From: UBA3206 sp963623875
GTDB taxonomy: Bacteria > Bacillota_I > Bacilli_A > Acholeplasmatales > Anaeroplasmataceae
Direction: 5' to 3'
Assembly (NCBI GenBank): GCA_963623875.1
Contig: CAVFNL010000021.1
Location: 15,550 to 79,549, forward strand
Length of the DNA stretch: 64,000 bases
Part shown: in pieces, positions 44,650 through 54,389 of the stretch
How the letters are laid out: every line of letters starts with the position of its first letter
Numbering within the stretch: the first letter of the stretch is position 1
The notes under the pieces: model-generated
Database searches by the model: none
What the model saw: only the letters and a program-made list of their open reading frames with translations
What the model was told of the DNA's origin: nothing
Position numbers and translations under genes: made by a program

Positions 44650-45978
44650 ATGAAAAAGGCTACTTTAGCATTAAATTTAAATTTAATACCTAAAAATGAA
44701 AAAGTTGTTGTAGCCCTTTCAGGAGGTGTCGACTCTTCTGTTTTGTTTTACGTATTAGAAAAAGAAGGCTTCGATGTTATAGTTGCTCACGTAAATCATA
44801 AGAAACGACAAGAATCCGAGATGGAAGAAGAAAAAATAATCGAACTTTGCAAAAGCACAAACACTCCTTATGAGGTGTTACATCTTGAAAAAATAGACAA
44901 GAATTTTGAAGCTAAAGCTCATAAAAAAAGATATTCGTTTTTTATTGATGTATGCAAAAAATATAACGCAAAATATATCGCAACTGCACATCATCAAGAT
45001 GATAATGTTGAAACAATTATAATGAATATTATAGGTGGTTCTAATATCTATGGATATGGTGGGATTGCAAAGGAATTAATAATTGATGATATACATGTTG
45101 TTAGACCCCTTCTTTATTGTTCAAAAGATAGCCTTTATGCATATGCTAAAGAAAATAATATTATTTTTTATGAAGATATAACTAATACATCTGATGATTT
45201 TTTAAGAAATAGAATAAGGCATCATATCGTACCTATTTTAAAAGAGGAATCTTCTTCTTTACTTAAAAAAACTGCTAGTTATTCAAACCAACTTCATGAA
45301 GCTTTTGATTTCATTCGTGATGAAGTCTTAAATTATATAAACAAATATGGAATGATAATTGATTTAAATTCATTTTTTAATCTTCATCCGTTCCTCCAAA
45401 AAGAAATCATATGTTATCATCTAGAACAATTTAAAATCGCACGTAGTGAACAAAAAATAAACGATATTTTACAGATGCTGAAATCAAGTGAACCACAAAA
45501 ATCATATTCGCTAAAAGATGATTTATTCAAATATGAATTTCTCAAAAGATATGATAAAGCTTGGATTCAAAAAAACAACACTGCCACCCCATCAAAAGGC
45601 TTTTGTTATACATTAAATGATATAAATGATGTAATAGATAACGATCACGTTAAAATTTATTTTGATACATGCGTTAATCCTAATGCAATTTATTTGAAAT
45701 TATGCTATAATGAACTAGTATTTCCAATTTCTATTAGAAATAGAAAAGATGGAGATAAAATTAAACTTGCGTACGGATATAAAAAAATAAAAGATTTAAT
45801 GATTGATAAAAAAATCATTAAAGAGCAAAGAGACTTAATGCCTATTGTTATTGATGGGTCGCAAGAAATTTTATGGGTATATAACATTTGTAAAGCCCAA
45901 AAAGTAAAAGAACAAAGAGATAGATCTGACATCTATCTAATATTAGAGGTGAAAAATTATGGCAACAATGCTAAATGA
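44650..45978 (+). CDS. tilS: tRNA(Ile)-lysidine synthase
   Basis: 442 residues. N-type ATP pyrophosphatase motif ALSGGVDSSVLFY near residue 24, HHQDDNVET near 115 and RNRIRHHIVP near 190, then the TilS substrate-binding and C-terminal domains. It attaches lysine to C34 of tRNA-Ile(CAU) so that it reads AUA. The start is the ATG at 44650 behind GTAGGTGAT; an in-frame GTG at 44641 lies in that binding site. It overlaps hpt by 20 bases. The tilS-hpt-ftsH order is conserved across Firmicutes. Confidence 0.93.
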   Translation: MKKATLALNLNLIPKNEKVVVALSGGVDSSVLFYVLEKEGFDVIVAHVNHKKRQESEMEEEKIIELCKSTNTPYEVLHLEKIDKNFEAKAHKKRYSFFIDVCKKYNAKYIATAHHQDDNVETIIMNIIGGSNIYGYGGIAKELIIDDIHVVRPLLYCSKDSLYAYAKENNIIFYEDITNTSDDFLRNRIRHHIVPILKEESSSLLKKTASYSNQLHEAFDFIRDEVLNYINKYGMIIDLNSFFNLHPFLQKEIICYHLEQFKIARSEQKINDILQMLKSSEPQKSYSLKDDLFKYEFLKRYDKAWIQKNNTATPSKGFCYTLNDINDVIDNDHVKIYFDTCVNPNAIYLKLCYNELVFPISIRNRKDGDKIKLAYGYKKIKDLMIDKKIIKEQRDLMPIVIDGSQEILWVYNICKAQKVKEQRDRSDIYLILEVKNYGNNAK

Positions 45979-46504
45979 TGTAGAAAAAGTTTTAATTTCA
46001 GCCGAGGATATTAAAGCTTGTTGTAAAAGATTAGGTGAACAAATTTCAAAAGATTACGATGGAAAAAATCCTATCGTCATTGGTCTTTTAAAAGGTTGTG
46101 AGCCTTTTATGTCTGATTTAATTCAAAATATTACATGTTATATAAGAACTGATTATATGGATGTTTCTTCTTATTTCGGAACTAATTCAACAGGTAATGT
46201 TATTATTAAAAAAGACTTAGATGAAGATGTAAAAGATCAAGATGTTATTATCGTAGATGATATTATTGATAGTGGTGCAACTTTATGCGATATTATTAAC
46301 CTTTTAAAAGGTAGAGGAGCTAAATCTGTTGTTTCATGTGTTCTTCTTACAAAAAACACTAAGAGAAAATATGATGTAAATGTTCAATATGTTGGAGCTG
46401 AAGTTCCTAATGAATTTGTTGTAGGATATGGACTTGATTACAACGAAGCGTATAGAAATCTTCCTTTTATAGGTGTCTTAAAAGAAGAAATTTATAAAAA
46501 GTAA
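45959..46504 (+). CDS. hpt: Hypoxanthine phosphoribosyltransferase
   Basis: 181 residues. The PRPP-binding motif VIIVDDIIDSGATL (near residue 97) and GLLKGCEPF are typical. It salvages hypoxanthine and guanine to IMP and GMP. It starts inside the end of tilS behind GAGGTG, which implies coupling, and ends 12 bases before ftsH. In some Firmicutes Hpt contacts TilS and FtsH; whether it does so here is unknown. Confidence 0.93.
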   Translation: MATMLNDVEKVLISAEDIKACCKRLGEQISKDYDGKNPIVIGLLKGCEPFMSDLIQNITCYIRTDYMDVSSYFGTNSTGNVIIKKDLDEDVKDQDVIIVDDIIDSGATLCDIINLLKGRGAKSVVSCVLLTKNTKRKYDVNVQYVGAEVPNEFVVGYGLDYNEAYRNLPFIGVLKEEIYKK

Positions 46505-46516
46505 GGGGTAATGTAG

Positions 46517-48739
46517 ATGGATAACAATCAAAACAATAACAACCAAAATCCAAACAACCAACAACAAACACCAAAAAAGCCAAGACAAAATAATATATTT
46601 AATTCTTTTGGAATGTATATTTTAATTATCATTCTTTTAATTGGAGCTTGGTTTGCGTATAGAAAGCTTACCGCAACAAATTATGAAACAGTAACATTTG
46701 ATGAAATAGTAAATGCTATTTCTGATGATCGTTATATTAGTGGTAGTGCAAAACCTAATGGTAGTGATAATAATTTCTCAGTAACTATTAAGGGTACATA
46801 TTACAAAGATAGTGAAAAAACTAAAATAATATACTATAAGGCAGTTCTTACTGATACACAATACGACTTAGTATCTAGTAAAGTTCCTGTTGAATATAAG
46901 ACTATTTCAAACAATTCTGCTATAACTTGGATTATGTATTTACTACCATACGTAATTATAATAGGTGCTATTATATTTATTTCTAAGCAAAATGGTGGTA
47001 CAAAAGCATTCGATTTTGCAAAATCTACTGCCAAAAAATCAAATGGTAGTAAGGTTACATTTAATGATGTCGCAGGATGTGATGAGGAGAAACAAGAACT
47101 TGTTGAAGTTGTTGATTTCTTAAAAAATCCTAAAAAATATGCAGACATGGGGGCTCGTATTCCAAAGGGAATTCTACTTTTCGGTCCTCCAGGTACAGGA
47201 AAAACTTTACTTGCGAAAGCTGTTGCTGGAGAAGCTGGTGTTCCTTTCTTCTCTATTTCCGGTTCAGAATTCGTTGAAATGTTTGTAGGAGTTGGAGCTT
47301 CAAGAGTAAGAGATTTATTTAAACAAGCTAAAGAACAACACCCTTGTATTATTTTCATCGATGAAATTGATGCAGTAGGTAGACAACGTGGTGCAGGTAT
47401 GGGTGGAGGTCATGACGAACGTGAACAAACACTAAACCAATTGCTAGTTGAAATGGATGGTTTCCAAGCTAACCTAGGAATTATCGTTATGGCCGCAACT
47501 AATAGACCTGATGTTTTAGACCCTGCTCTTTTAAGACCAGGAAGATTCGATAGACAAATAACTATTTCTACTCCTGATGTTTCAGGACGTGAAGCTATAT
47601 TAAAAGTTCATTCAAGAAATAAACATTTAGCTGATGATGTTAAACTTGATGAAGTTGCGGCACGTATTCCAGGATTTAGTGGTGCTGATATTGAAAACTT
47701 ATTAAATGAAGCCGCAATACTTGCAGCACGTGATAATAGAAAAGTTATCACAACAGATGATTTAGATGAAGCTGTAGACCGTGTAATGATGGGACCTGCT
47801 AAAAAGAGTAGAAAATATTCTGATCACGAAAAAGATCTTGTTGCTCATCATGAGGCAGGACATGCAGTAATCGGATTAAAACTTGAACATGCTAATGTTG
47901 TCCAAAAAGTAACTATTATTCCACGTGGACAAGCAGGTGGATATACATTAATGCTTCCTGAAGAAGAAACTTATTTTGAAACACGCCGTTCTCTATTAGA
48001 CCAAATCACAGGCCTTCTTGGAGGAAGAGTTGCAGAAGAGATTACATTTAACGAAGTATCAACAGGTGCTTCAAACGACTTCCAACGTGCTACAAGAATT
48101 GCTCGTTCAATGGTTACTGAATATGGAATGTCTTCTTTAGGTCCAGTTCAATATGAACAACAATCTGGTTCTGTTTTCTTAGGTCGTGACTACATGAAAG
48201 AAAAGAATTTCTCTGACCAAGTAGCTCTTGAAATCGATAGAGAACAAAGGAAAATCATTGAAGAATGTTATGAAGATTGTAAAAGAATATTGACTGAAAA
48301 TATTGATTTAGTAAACGCAATAGCTGAATACCTTAAGAAAGTTGAAACTCTTACTAAGGCTGATATCGATGAAATTGCAAAAACAGGTCACTTAATTCGT
48401 TGGGATGATAGAGATCGTATTAAAGCTGAAAGAGAAGCCAAAGAAAAAGCTGAAAAAGAAAAAGAGATGGCAAATTCTAAGATTTGCCCTACATGCGGAG
48501 TTTCAAACAAAGCTAATGCACTTTTCTGTGTAAATTGTGGAAGAAATATTGAAAATATAGAAACTGCTTCTACTACCACAAACGATGATAGTATTAATGT
48601 GGATACAAACGAGACTGAATCTACAGATTCAAATAATACGACTAATACTACTTCTCTTGATACCCCTAATAATACAAAGGCTGAAGAATCTTCTAATGAA
48701 GAAGAAAACTCTTCTGTTGATGATAATGAGACTAGATAA
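46517..48739 (+). CDS. ftsH: ATP-dependent zinc metalloprotease FtsH with C-terminal zinc ribbon
   Basis: 740 residues. An Asn/Gln-rich N-terminus, two membrane helices (about 32-52 and 137-157), AAA domain with FGPPGTGKT (near 221), IIFIDEID and the second region of homology, then the zinc protease site HHEAGHAVIG (near 449). It degrades membrane and regulatory proteins. Beyond the usual end, residues 655-680 form a zinc ribbon (CPTCGVSNKANALFCVNCG) followed by a Thr/Asn/Glu-rich acidic tail. B. subtilis FtsH (637 residues) lacks this. The gene end overlaps rqcP by 14 bases. Confidence 0.93.
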   Translation: MDNNQNNNNQNPNNQQQTPKKPRQNNIFNSFGMYILIIILLIGAWFAYRKLTATNYETVTFDEIVNAISDDRYISGSAKPNGSDNNFSVTIKGTYYKDSEKTKIIYYKAVLTDTQYDLVSSKVPVEYKTISNNSAITWIMYLLPYVIIIGAIIFISKQNGGTKAFDFAKSTAKKSNGSKVTFNDVAGCDEEKQELVEVVDFLKNPKKYADMGARIPKGILLFGPPGTGKTLLAKAVAGEAGVPFFSISGSEFVEMFVGVGASRVRDLFKQAKEQHPCIIFIDEIDAVGRQRGAGMGGGHDEREQTLNQLLVEMDGFQANLGIIVMAATNRPDVLDPALLRPGRFDRQITISTPDVSGREAILKVHSRNKHLADDVKLDEVAARIPGFSGADIENLLNEAAILAARDNRKVITTDDLDEAVDRVMMGPAKKSRKYSDHEKDLVAHHEAGHAVIGLKLEHANVVQKVTIIPRGQAGGYTLMLPEEETYFETRRSLLDQITGLLGGRVAEEITFNEVSTGASNDFQRATRIARSMVTEYGMSSLGPVQYEQQSGSVFLGRDYMKEKNFSDQVALEIDREQRKIIEECYEDCKRILTENIDLVNAIAEYLKKVETLTKADIDEIAKTGHLIRWDDRDRIKAEREAKEKAEKEKEMANSKICPTCGVSNKANALFCVNCGRNIENIETASTTTNDDSINVDTNETESTDSNNTTNTTSLDTPNNTKAEESSNEEENSSVDDNETR

Positions 48740-48992
48740 ATTTTTAAAAGTTTCAAGAATCATTAAACGACGCACACTAGCTAAAGAAGTTGCTTGTGAA
48801 GAAAGAATTCTTGTAAACGATAAAATTGCTAAACCATCATTAACCCTTAAACCAGGGGATATTATAACAATCTTCTTTGGTAATAAAGAAGTAAAAATCA
48901 AAGTATTAGAATTACTTGATTCAACTAAAAAAACTGATACTAGTAAGATGTATGAGCTTATTAGTGAAAGAAAAATTGAACAAACATTATAA
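48726..48992 (+). CDS. rqcP: S4-domain RNA-binding protein RqcP
   Basis: 88 residues. An S4 domain from the first residues (MRLDKFLKVSRIIKRRTLAKE) with ERILVNDKIAKPSLTLKPGD, matching RqcP (YabO)/Hsp15 in length and sequence style. It binds the obstructed 50S subunit in ribosome quality control and aids RqcH-driven alanine tailing. The ATG at 48726 lies inside the ftsH end in another frame; the frame is open further upstream but that part is a shadow of ftsH. Confidence 0.88.
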   Translation: MRLDKFLKVSRIIKRRTLAKEVACEERILVNDKIAKPSLTLKPGDIITIFFGNKEVKIKVLELLDSTKKTDTSKMYELISERKIEQTL

Positions 48993-49018
48993 AAGGATTT
49001 GCAAAACAAATCCTTTTT
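48991..49018. terminator. Terminator after rqcP
   Basis: AAAAGGATTTG, loop, CAAATCCTTTTT with A and T tracts on both sides; it may serve both converging genes. Confidence 0.82.
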
Positions 49019-49019
49019 A

Positions 49020-49652
49020 TTATTTTATATAATTTATTATTTCACTTAAATTATCAATCGTTTTTTGTCCTTTAAAACGCGAACTATCTTGATGCCCTTT
49101 TGTAAAAAGTAGTGCATCGCAACCTATTAGCTTTGCGACTTCAAGATCATGAAGTGTATCACCTACAACTAAGCATTTAGATGAATCTATATTATTATTT
49201 TTAACAAAATTATAACCTAATCTACTTTTACTTCCACCTTCATAATTTGATGTCCCTATAACATAATCAAACAAATTATAAATACTGTAATATTTTAATT
49301 GAAATACTAAATTATTATATTCTGTAGAAGATAAACATATTATCGTACAGCCTAGTTGCTTGAGATTTTTTAGTGTATCACGAACATCATCAAATAGTTT
49401 GCATTCTAAAGACTGTTTCATATATCTATCATTATATATAATCGCCATGTCTTCAAAAGATGTAGAAGAAAAATCTAATCCTGCGTCTAAATAATATTGT
49501 TTAATTGGAAAACCAAATACCATTTTGTACTTTTCTAGCGTTATAGTCTTTTTATTTTGGTCCTTTAAAAAATCATTGATCAACTTTAATCCTAACCAAA
49601 CATCGTTAAGAATAGTACCATTAAAATCCAAAAATATATATTTCTTATTCAT
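49020..49652 (-). CDS. HAD-superfamily hydrolase, phosphoglycolate phosphatase-like
   Basis: 210 residues. Motif I reads FLDFNGTILND: the nucleophile Asp is present but the second Asp of DxD is Asn. Motif II is ICLSSTE, and motif IV is VVGDTLHDLEVAK near residue 158. A DFNGT variant is known among HAD proteins, so it may still be active with a changed role for the general acid. The helical cap near residues 15-80 fits the phosphoglycolate phosphatase group. Substrate unknown. Convergent with rqcP. Confidence 0.82.
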   Translation of the reverse strand: MNKKYIFLDFNGTILNDVWLGLKLINDFLKDQNKKTITLEKYKMVFGFPIKQYYLDAGLDFSSTSFEDMAIIYNDRYMKQSLECKLFDDVRDTLKNLKQLGCTIICLSSTEYNNLVFQLKYYSIYNLFDYVIGTSNYEGGSKSRLGYNFVKNNNIDSSKCLVVGDTLHDLEVAKLIGCDALLFTKGHQDSSRFKGQKTIDNLSEIINYIK

Positions 49653-49683
49653 ATTATCAACCCATATTTCAGTATAATTATAC

Positions 49684-49712
49684 TTTAAAAAGACATTGTT
49701 TTGTAGTATAAT
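49684..49712 (+). promoter_or_regulatory. Promoter of fba
   Basis: TTTAAA (49684-49689), a 17-base spacer and TATAAT (49707-49712), 30 bases upstream of the fba start. Confidence 0.55.
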
Positions 49713-49741
49713 TTTTTATGGTAATTAAAGGAGGGCTATAT

Positions 49742-50677
49742 ATGCCATTAGTAAATGAATTAGAAATGTTAAAAAAAGCATACGATGAAGGATATGCAGT
49801 TGGTGCTTTTAATATCAATAACATGGAAACTATTCAAGGAATAGTTGAAGCCGCTAAACTTGAAAAATCACCTATTATTCTTCAAGTGTCTAGAGGCGCA
49901 AGAAAATATGCTAATCCAATCTACTTACAAAAACTTGTGGAAGCCGCAGTTTTAGATTCAGGACTTCCTATCGCATTACATCTTGATCATGGTGATTCTT
50001 TTGAAATTTGTAAAGAATGTATCGATAGCGGTTTTACATCAGTTATGATTGATGGTTCTTCTCTTCCTTATGAAGAAAATGTTAAAGTGACTAAAATGGT
50101 TTGCGATTATGCACACGCTCATACACCTTATGTTACAGTTGAAGGAGAACTCGGAACACTTGCAGGTGTTGAAGATGAAGTTAATGTTGAACATTCATCA
50201 TACACTGACCCCGAAACTGTTCAAGACTTTGTTTCAAGAACTGGTGTTGATAGTCTTGCGATTGCGATTGGAACATCACATGGCGCTTTTAAATTTAAAC
50301 CCGGTACTAAACCTATGTTAAGATTTGATATTCTTGAGGAAGTATCACGCCGTCTTCCTGGTTTCCCTATCGTTCTTCATGGTGCTTCATCAGTACTTCA
50401 AGACTATGTAAAAATGTTTAATGAATGCGGTGGAGAAATGAAGGATGCTCTTGGTGTTCCTGAAGAATTATTATCTAAAGCTTCTAAAATGGCTGTATGT
50501 AAAATAAACATTGATTCGGATATCCGTCTTGCATGTTATGCACCTATGAGAAAATATATCATTGATAACCCTTCTTGTTTCGATCCTCGTAAACCTCTTG
50601 GCGTTGCACGTGATAACATTACTGAAGCTGTAAGACATAAAATGAGAAATGTTCTACATTCTTCAAATAAAGCTTAA
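49742..50677 (+). CDS. fba: Fructose-bisphosphate aldolase, class II
   Basis: 311 residues. Zinc-dependent aldolase of glycolysis. LHLDHGDSFEICKECIDSG (near residue 82), VEGELGTLAGVEDEV, AIAIGTSHGAFK and LHGASS carry the metal and phosphate ligands. The start is the ATG at 49742 behind AAAGGAGGGCTATAT; an upstream in-frame ATG at 49718 has no binding site. Followed by a strong terminator. Confidence 0.93.
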   Translation: MPLVNELEMLKKAYDEGYAVGAFNINNMETIQGIVEAAKLEKSPIILQVSRGARKYANPIYLQKLVEAAVLDSGLPIALHLDHGDSFEICKECIDSGFTSVMIDGSSLPYEENVKVTKMVCDYAHAHTPYVTVEGELGTLAGVEDEVNVEHSSYTDPETVQDFVSRTGVDSLAIAIGTSHGAFKFKPGTKPMLRFDILEEVSRRLPGFPIVLHGASSVLQDYVKMFNECGGEMKDALGVPEELLSKASKMAVCKINIDSDIRLACYAPMRKYIIDNPSCFDPRKPLGVARDNITEAVRHKMRNVLHSSNKA

Positions 50678-50686
50678 AAATTTAAT

Positions 50687-50726
50687 GAAGTGAACCATAT
50701 GAACAATTGTGTTCACTTCTTTTTTA
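50687..50726 (+). terminator. Terminator after fba
   Basis: GAAGTGAAC and GTTCACTTC form a nine-base stem followed by a T tract. Confidence 0.8.
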
Positions 50727-50740
50727 TTAATGAGGATTAT

Positions 50741-52108
50741 ATGTTAAAAACGATTAAAACAAAATTAAAAATTTTTTTTGAATCAAGAATTTTTATGCTT
50801 ATAATATCTATCATTACTGTTCTTTGTTGGGCTTTTAAATTAGACATTTTATCTTATGTATTTTTTGCAATATCAATAATTCTTATAGAATTTAGTATGG
50901 CATCATACGTATCACTTCCTTCTATTATACTTCTTCTTTTTGGTGGAAATAGAGGAGATGGCATACCTATTAAAACGCCTCTTGGTATTGCATTCATAGT
51001 TTTAATGTCTATAGGTTTTATACTAATGCTTTTTAATTTCTTTAAGAACTTTAAAACAAACATTAAAAAGTTAAAAGATTCAATGATTTTAAGTCTATCA
51101 ATACTTGCAATAGTAATGCTAATATCCGTAATAAATTCTCCCGTTAAAGGAACTACTCTTGTATATGTTCTTACTTTTTCATTAAATATTTTAATAACAA
51201 TATTAATGCTTACAAGAATAGATACTCTAATAGAAAAAAGAGAATTTATAATATTTTCATTTATTTTAGTACTTTTCACAATTTCAACCGAAGTCGTAAT
51301 CAGATTCTTTGAACTATATGAAAATAATAATGCATATTTCTTATTATCAAATAAATTAATTCACCTTGGCTGGAGACTTTCAAACCATTACATTATAATA
51401 ATTAATATAGCTGTAATTCTATCCGCTTATCAATATATGAAAACAGAAAATATATTTGAAAAGCTTTTAGCTTTAATAGCTATTGTATTAGGATATGCTT
51501 TAAATGGTATTTTAATGTGTAGAGGTTCAATGCTTGGAATGGGTATATGCGCTATTCCACTTCTTATAATATATTTTATATATACTAAAAATTGGAAACG
51601 CGAAATACCATATATTTTATTAATGCTAGTTGTTATTGCAGGATCCATTATATTTATAAACTATTCAAATACTGCAAAGCAATGTCTAGAAAAGTTTATA
51701 AATAATGGTTCTGATTTAAATGGTAGAAAAGAATTGTATGAACTTGCAAAAGAAAATTTTAAAAAGCATTTATTTATAGGTACAGGTGCTGGAAGTAGTG
51801 CGTATTATATCAAAAATAATTTTCCTTGGAATCCAGTAAATAATTATCATAATGTTTTCTATCAAATGACAACATGCGGTATTCTAGGCCTTATAGCTCT
51901 TGCTATATATTTATTTGCAATTGTAAAAAGACTATTCAAAAAAGATTTACTTGCACTTATATTATTTGTCATATTCTTATACTTCATGATTCATGGTCAA
52001 GTAGATACCTTATTCTTTAATCGTAAGGTAATGCCTTTCTTTACAATCGCAATACTTTTACTTCCAAATATTATAAAAAACGATGAAACCATTAAAACTA
52101 GTAATTAA
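50741..52108 (+). CDS. O-antigen ligase/polymerase-like membrane protein
   Basis: 455 residues from the ATG at 50741 (GAGGATTAT upstream). About eleven membrane helices with one large outer loop (about residues 320-380) holding the conserved WaaL/O-antigen-polymerase patch: LNGRKELYELAKENFKKHLF, GTGAGSSAYYIKNNFPW and NYHNVFYQ. Such proteins ligate or polymerise undecaprenyl-linked glycans at the cell surface. No other glycan genes are next to it, so the partner pathway is not visible here. Confidence 0.82.
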   Translation: MLKTIKTKLKIFFESRIFMLIISIITVLCWAFKLDILSYVFFAISIILIEFSMASYVSLPSIILLLFGGNRGDGIPIKTPLGIAFIVLMSIGFILMLFNFFKNFKTNIKKLKDSMILSLSILAIVMLISVINSPVKGTTLVYVLTFSLNILITILMLTRIDTLIEKREFIIFSFILVLFTISTEVVIRFFELYENNNAYFLLSNKLIHLGWRLSNHYIIIINIAVILSAYQYMKTENIFEKLLALIAIVLGYALNGILMCRGSMLGMGICAIPLLIIYFIYTKNWKREIPYILLMLVVIAGSIIFINYSNTAKQCLEKFINNGSDLNGRKELYELAKENFKKHLFIGTGAGSSAYYIKNNFPWNPVNNYHNVFYQMTTCGILGLIALAIYLFAIVKRLFKKDLLALILFVIFLYFMIHGQVDTLFFNRKVMPFFTIAILLLPNIIKNDETIKTSN

Positions 52109-52124
52109 ATTTACTAGTTTTTTT
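52095..52124 (+). terminator. Terminator after the O-antigen-ligase-like gene
   Basis: AAACTAGTAA, a short loop, TTACTAGTTT, then more Ts. Confidence 0.82.
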
Positions 52125-52145
52125 ACTTCAAGATCTTATTATAAT

Positions 52146-52175
52146 TTGCCATTTAATAATTTATTGTGATATAAT
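52146..52175 (+). promoter_or_regulatory. Promoter of lysS
   Basis: TTGCCA (52146-52151), an 18-base spacer and TATAAT (52170-52175), about 30 bases upstream of the start. Confidence 0.6.
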
Positions 52176-52205
52176 AATATGAAATACTTTATGGAGGAAA
52201 TTTAT

Positions 52206-53762
52206 ATGGAACAAAAACTTTCTGATCAAGAAATTGCAAGAAGAGAAAAATTAGATAAATTAAAAGAATTAGGACTTGATCCATTTGGTCAAAGATATGA
52301 CGCAACTGATCATGCAACAGATGTTAAAGCTAAGGCCAACGCCATCATTGCTGAATTTGATGCTAAAAATCCTAATTTAGCTGAGGATGAACGTAAGACT
52401 TTACTTCATGAATATTTAGAACAAGCTCATATTGAAGTAAATATTGCTGGGCGTATTATGTTCATACGTAAAATGGGAAAAGCTTCATTCTATTCTATTC
52501 AAGATAAGAGTGGATTTATTCAAGTATATATAAGAAAAGACGTTGTTGGTGAAGAACAATACGCATTATTTAAACTAGCTGACCTAGGTGATTTCGTAGG
52601 TACTAAGGGTACTGTTATGCTTACACAAACAGGTGAAATCACTATCAAGTGTGAAACATATACTCATCTAGTTAAAGCTTTAAGACCATTACCTGAAAAA
52701 TTCCATGGTCTTCAAGATAAAGAAGAACGTTATAGACGTCGTTATCTTGATTTAATCACAAATGAAGAAGCTAAGAAAACAGCTATTATGAGACCTCAAA
52801 TTATCCGTGCTATGCAAGCATATTTTGATTCTAAAGGTTTCATCGAAGTTGAAACTCCTGTACTTCAAAATATTCAAGGTGGAGCTTCCGCAAGACCTTT
52901 CATCACACATCATAATGCTTTAGATTCAGACTTCTACTTACGTATTGCGACTGAATTGCACTTAAAACGTCTACTTGTAGGTGGATTAGAGCGCGTTTAC
53001 GAAATTGGTCGTATTTTCCGTAATGAAGGTATGGATAGAACTCACAATCCTGAATTTACTACAGTTGAATTATATCAAGCATTTGGTGATTTAGAATCAA
53101 TGATGGACTTATGCGAAGGTGTAATTAAGAGTGCTGCTGATAAAGTATGTGGAAAAGAATTATTCATTAATCCCTTTGATAGAGAAGGTGAAAAGATTGA
53201 CATTTCTAAACCATTTAGAAAAGTTTCGATGTGTGATGTTATAAAAGAACAAACAGGTGTTGATTTCAAAAATAACAACTATACATTTGAAGAAGCTTGT
53301 GCTCTTGCAAAAGAACACCATGTTGAAGTTGAACCTCATTTCATTTCTGTAGGACATATTATTAATGCGTTCTTTGAAGAATATGGTGAAAAAACACTTA
53401 TTCAACCTACATTCTTAATGGGACATCCAATTGAAATATCTCCACTTACTAAAAAGGATCCTTCTGACCCTAGATTCGTTCAACGCTTTGAATTATTTAT
53501 TGGTGGGCATGAATTCGCAAATGCATATACTGAATTAAATGACCCAATTGACCAAAAAGAAAGATTCATCGAACAATTAGAAGAAAAAGAAGCTGGAAAC
53601 GATGAAGCTAACGAAATGGATACAGATTTCGTAGAAGCTCTAGAATATGGTATGCCTCCTGCTGGTGGTATCGGTATCGGAATTGATAGACTTGTTATAT
53701 TCCTAACTGAATCTGAATCAATTCGTGATGTTATTCTATTCCCACAAATGAAAACAAGATAG
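52206..53762 (+). CDS. lysS: Lysyl-tRNA synthetase (class II)
   Basis: 518 residues. OB-fold anticodon-binding domain (about 60-170), then the class II core with motif 2 in ERVYEIGRIFRNEG and motif 3 in PAGGIGIGIDRLVIFLT near the C-terminus. It charges tRNA-Lys. The start is the ATG at 52206 behind ATGGAGGAAATTT. Co-transcribed with the next gene, which starts eight bases after its stop. Confidence 0.95.
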   Translation: MEQKLSDQEIARREKLDKLKELGLDPFGQRYDATDHATDVKAKANAIIAEFDAKNPNLAEDERKTLLHEYLEQAHIEVNIAGRIMFIRKMGKASFYSIQDKSGFIQVYIRKDVVGEEQYALFKLADLGDFVGTKGTVMLTQTGEITIKCETYTHLVKALRPLPEKFHGLQDKEERYRRRYLDLITNEEAKKTAIMRPQIIRAMQAYFDSKGFIEVETPVLQNIQGGASARPFITHHNALDSDFYLRIATELHLKRLLVGGLERVYEIGRIFRNEGMDRTHNPEFTTVELYQAFGDLESMMDLCEGVIKSAADKVCGKELFINPFDREGEKIDISKPFRKVSMCDVIKEQTGVDFKNNNYTFEEACALAKEHHVEVEPHFISVGHIINAFFEEYGEKTLIQPTFLMGHPIEISPLTKKDPSDPRFVQRFELFIGGHEFANAYTELNDPIDQKERFIEQLEEKEAGNDEANEMDTDFVEALEYGMPPAGGIGIGIDRLVIFLTESESIRDVILFPQMKTR

Positions 53763-53770
53763 ATGGTGGC

Positions 53771-54346
53771 ATGATGGATATAGTTAGCGATTATGCAAAT
53801 TGGAAATTTGAAAACTATACATTAATAAACACATTAGAAAAAAATAAAAGCGCAATAATTCAAAGATTTACTCATGTTATTTCAATTTGTGATTATTACT
53901 ATGATAAAGTTACAAATGAAAAATATAATTTAAGTCCTGATGAGGAAGTTATATTTGATACAGCATTCAATTATATGCATGACCATTTTGAAACTATTTC
54001 TTTAATCTTAAAACAAGATTTCAATTCTCATATTGAAGAAATGGAAAAATGCGCAAAAACAATTAATCTTCTACTATACATCAACGATTTTCAAAATGAA
54101 CTATCAAATAGTGCACCTCTTGATATAGAATCTAAAAACAAATTAGATAATATAGAATCAAGAACTCTTGCATACATTGAAACAAGGACTAATGCACCTG
54201 ATGAAATGTTCCAACTTCTTTCTGATATAGTTGATTTAATGTTTGTAGATGGTTACGAAGGAGTAAATGAAATCCTTTATGAAGTCGCAGAACAACTTCA
54301 AATTACACCAGATGAAGATAGTGAAGAATTAGAAATAAATTATTAA
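53771..54346 (+). CDS. Conserved-looking soluble protein of unknown function
   Basis: 191 residues (or 190 from the second ATG), acidic and mostly helical, no membrane segment. No family was recognised. It follows lysS by eight bases with GGTGGC upstream and is closed by its own terminator. Good coding character and operon placement argue that it is a real gene; function cannot be given. Confidence 0.65.
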   Translation: MMDIVSDYANWKFENYTLINTLEKNKSAIIQRFTHVISICDYYYDKVTNEKYNLSPDEEVIFDTAFNYMHDHFETISLILKQDFNSHIEEMEKCAKTINLLLYINDFQNELSNSAPLDIESKNKLDNIESRTLAYIETRTNAPDEMFQLLSDIVDLMFVDGYEGVNEILYEVAEQLQITPDEDSEELEINY

Positions 54347-54370
54347 AAAGCAGTCAAACTGCTTTTTTTT
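54347..54370 (+). terminator. Terminator after the lysS operon
   Basis: AAAGCAGT, loop CAA, ACTGCTTT and an eight-T tract. Confidence 0.85.
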
Positions 54371-54389
54371 AAAGAAAGGATTTATAAAC

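Noticed and set aside
48585..48725. 47-codon extension of the rqcP frame
   Set aside because: It overlaps the low-complexity tail of ftsH in another frame; the S4 domain begins at the ATG at 48726.
52109..52205. T-box leader before lysS
   Set aside because: Only about 30 bases separate the likely promoter and the start codon, too short for a T-box.
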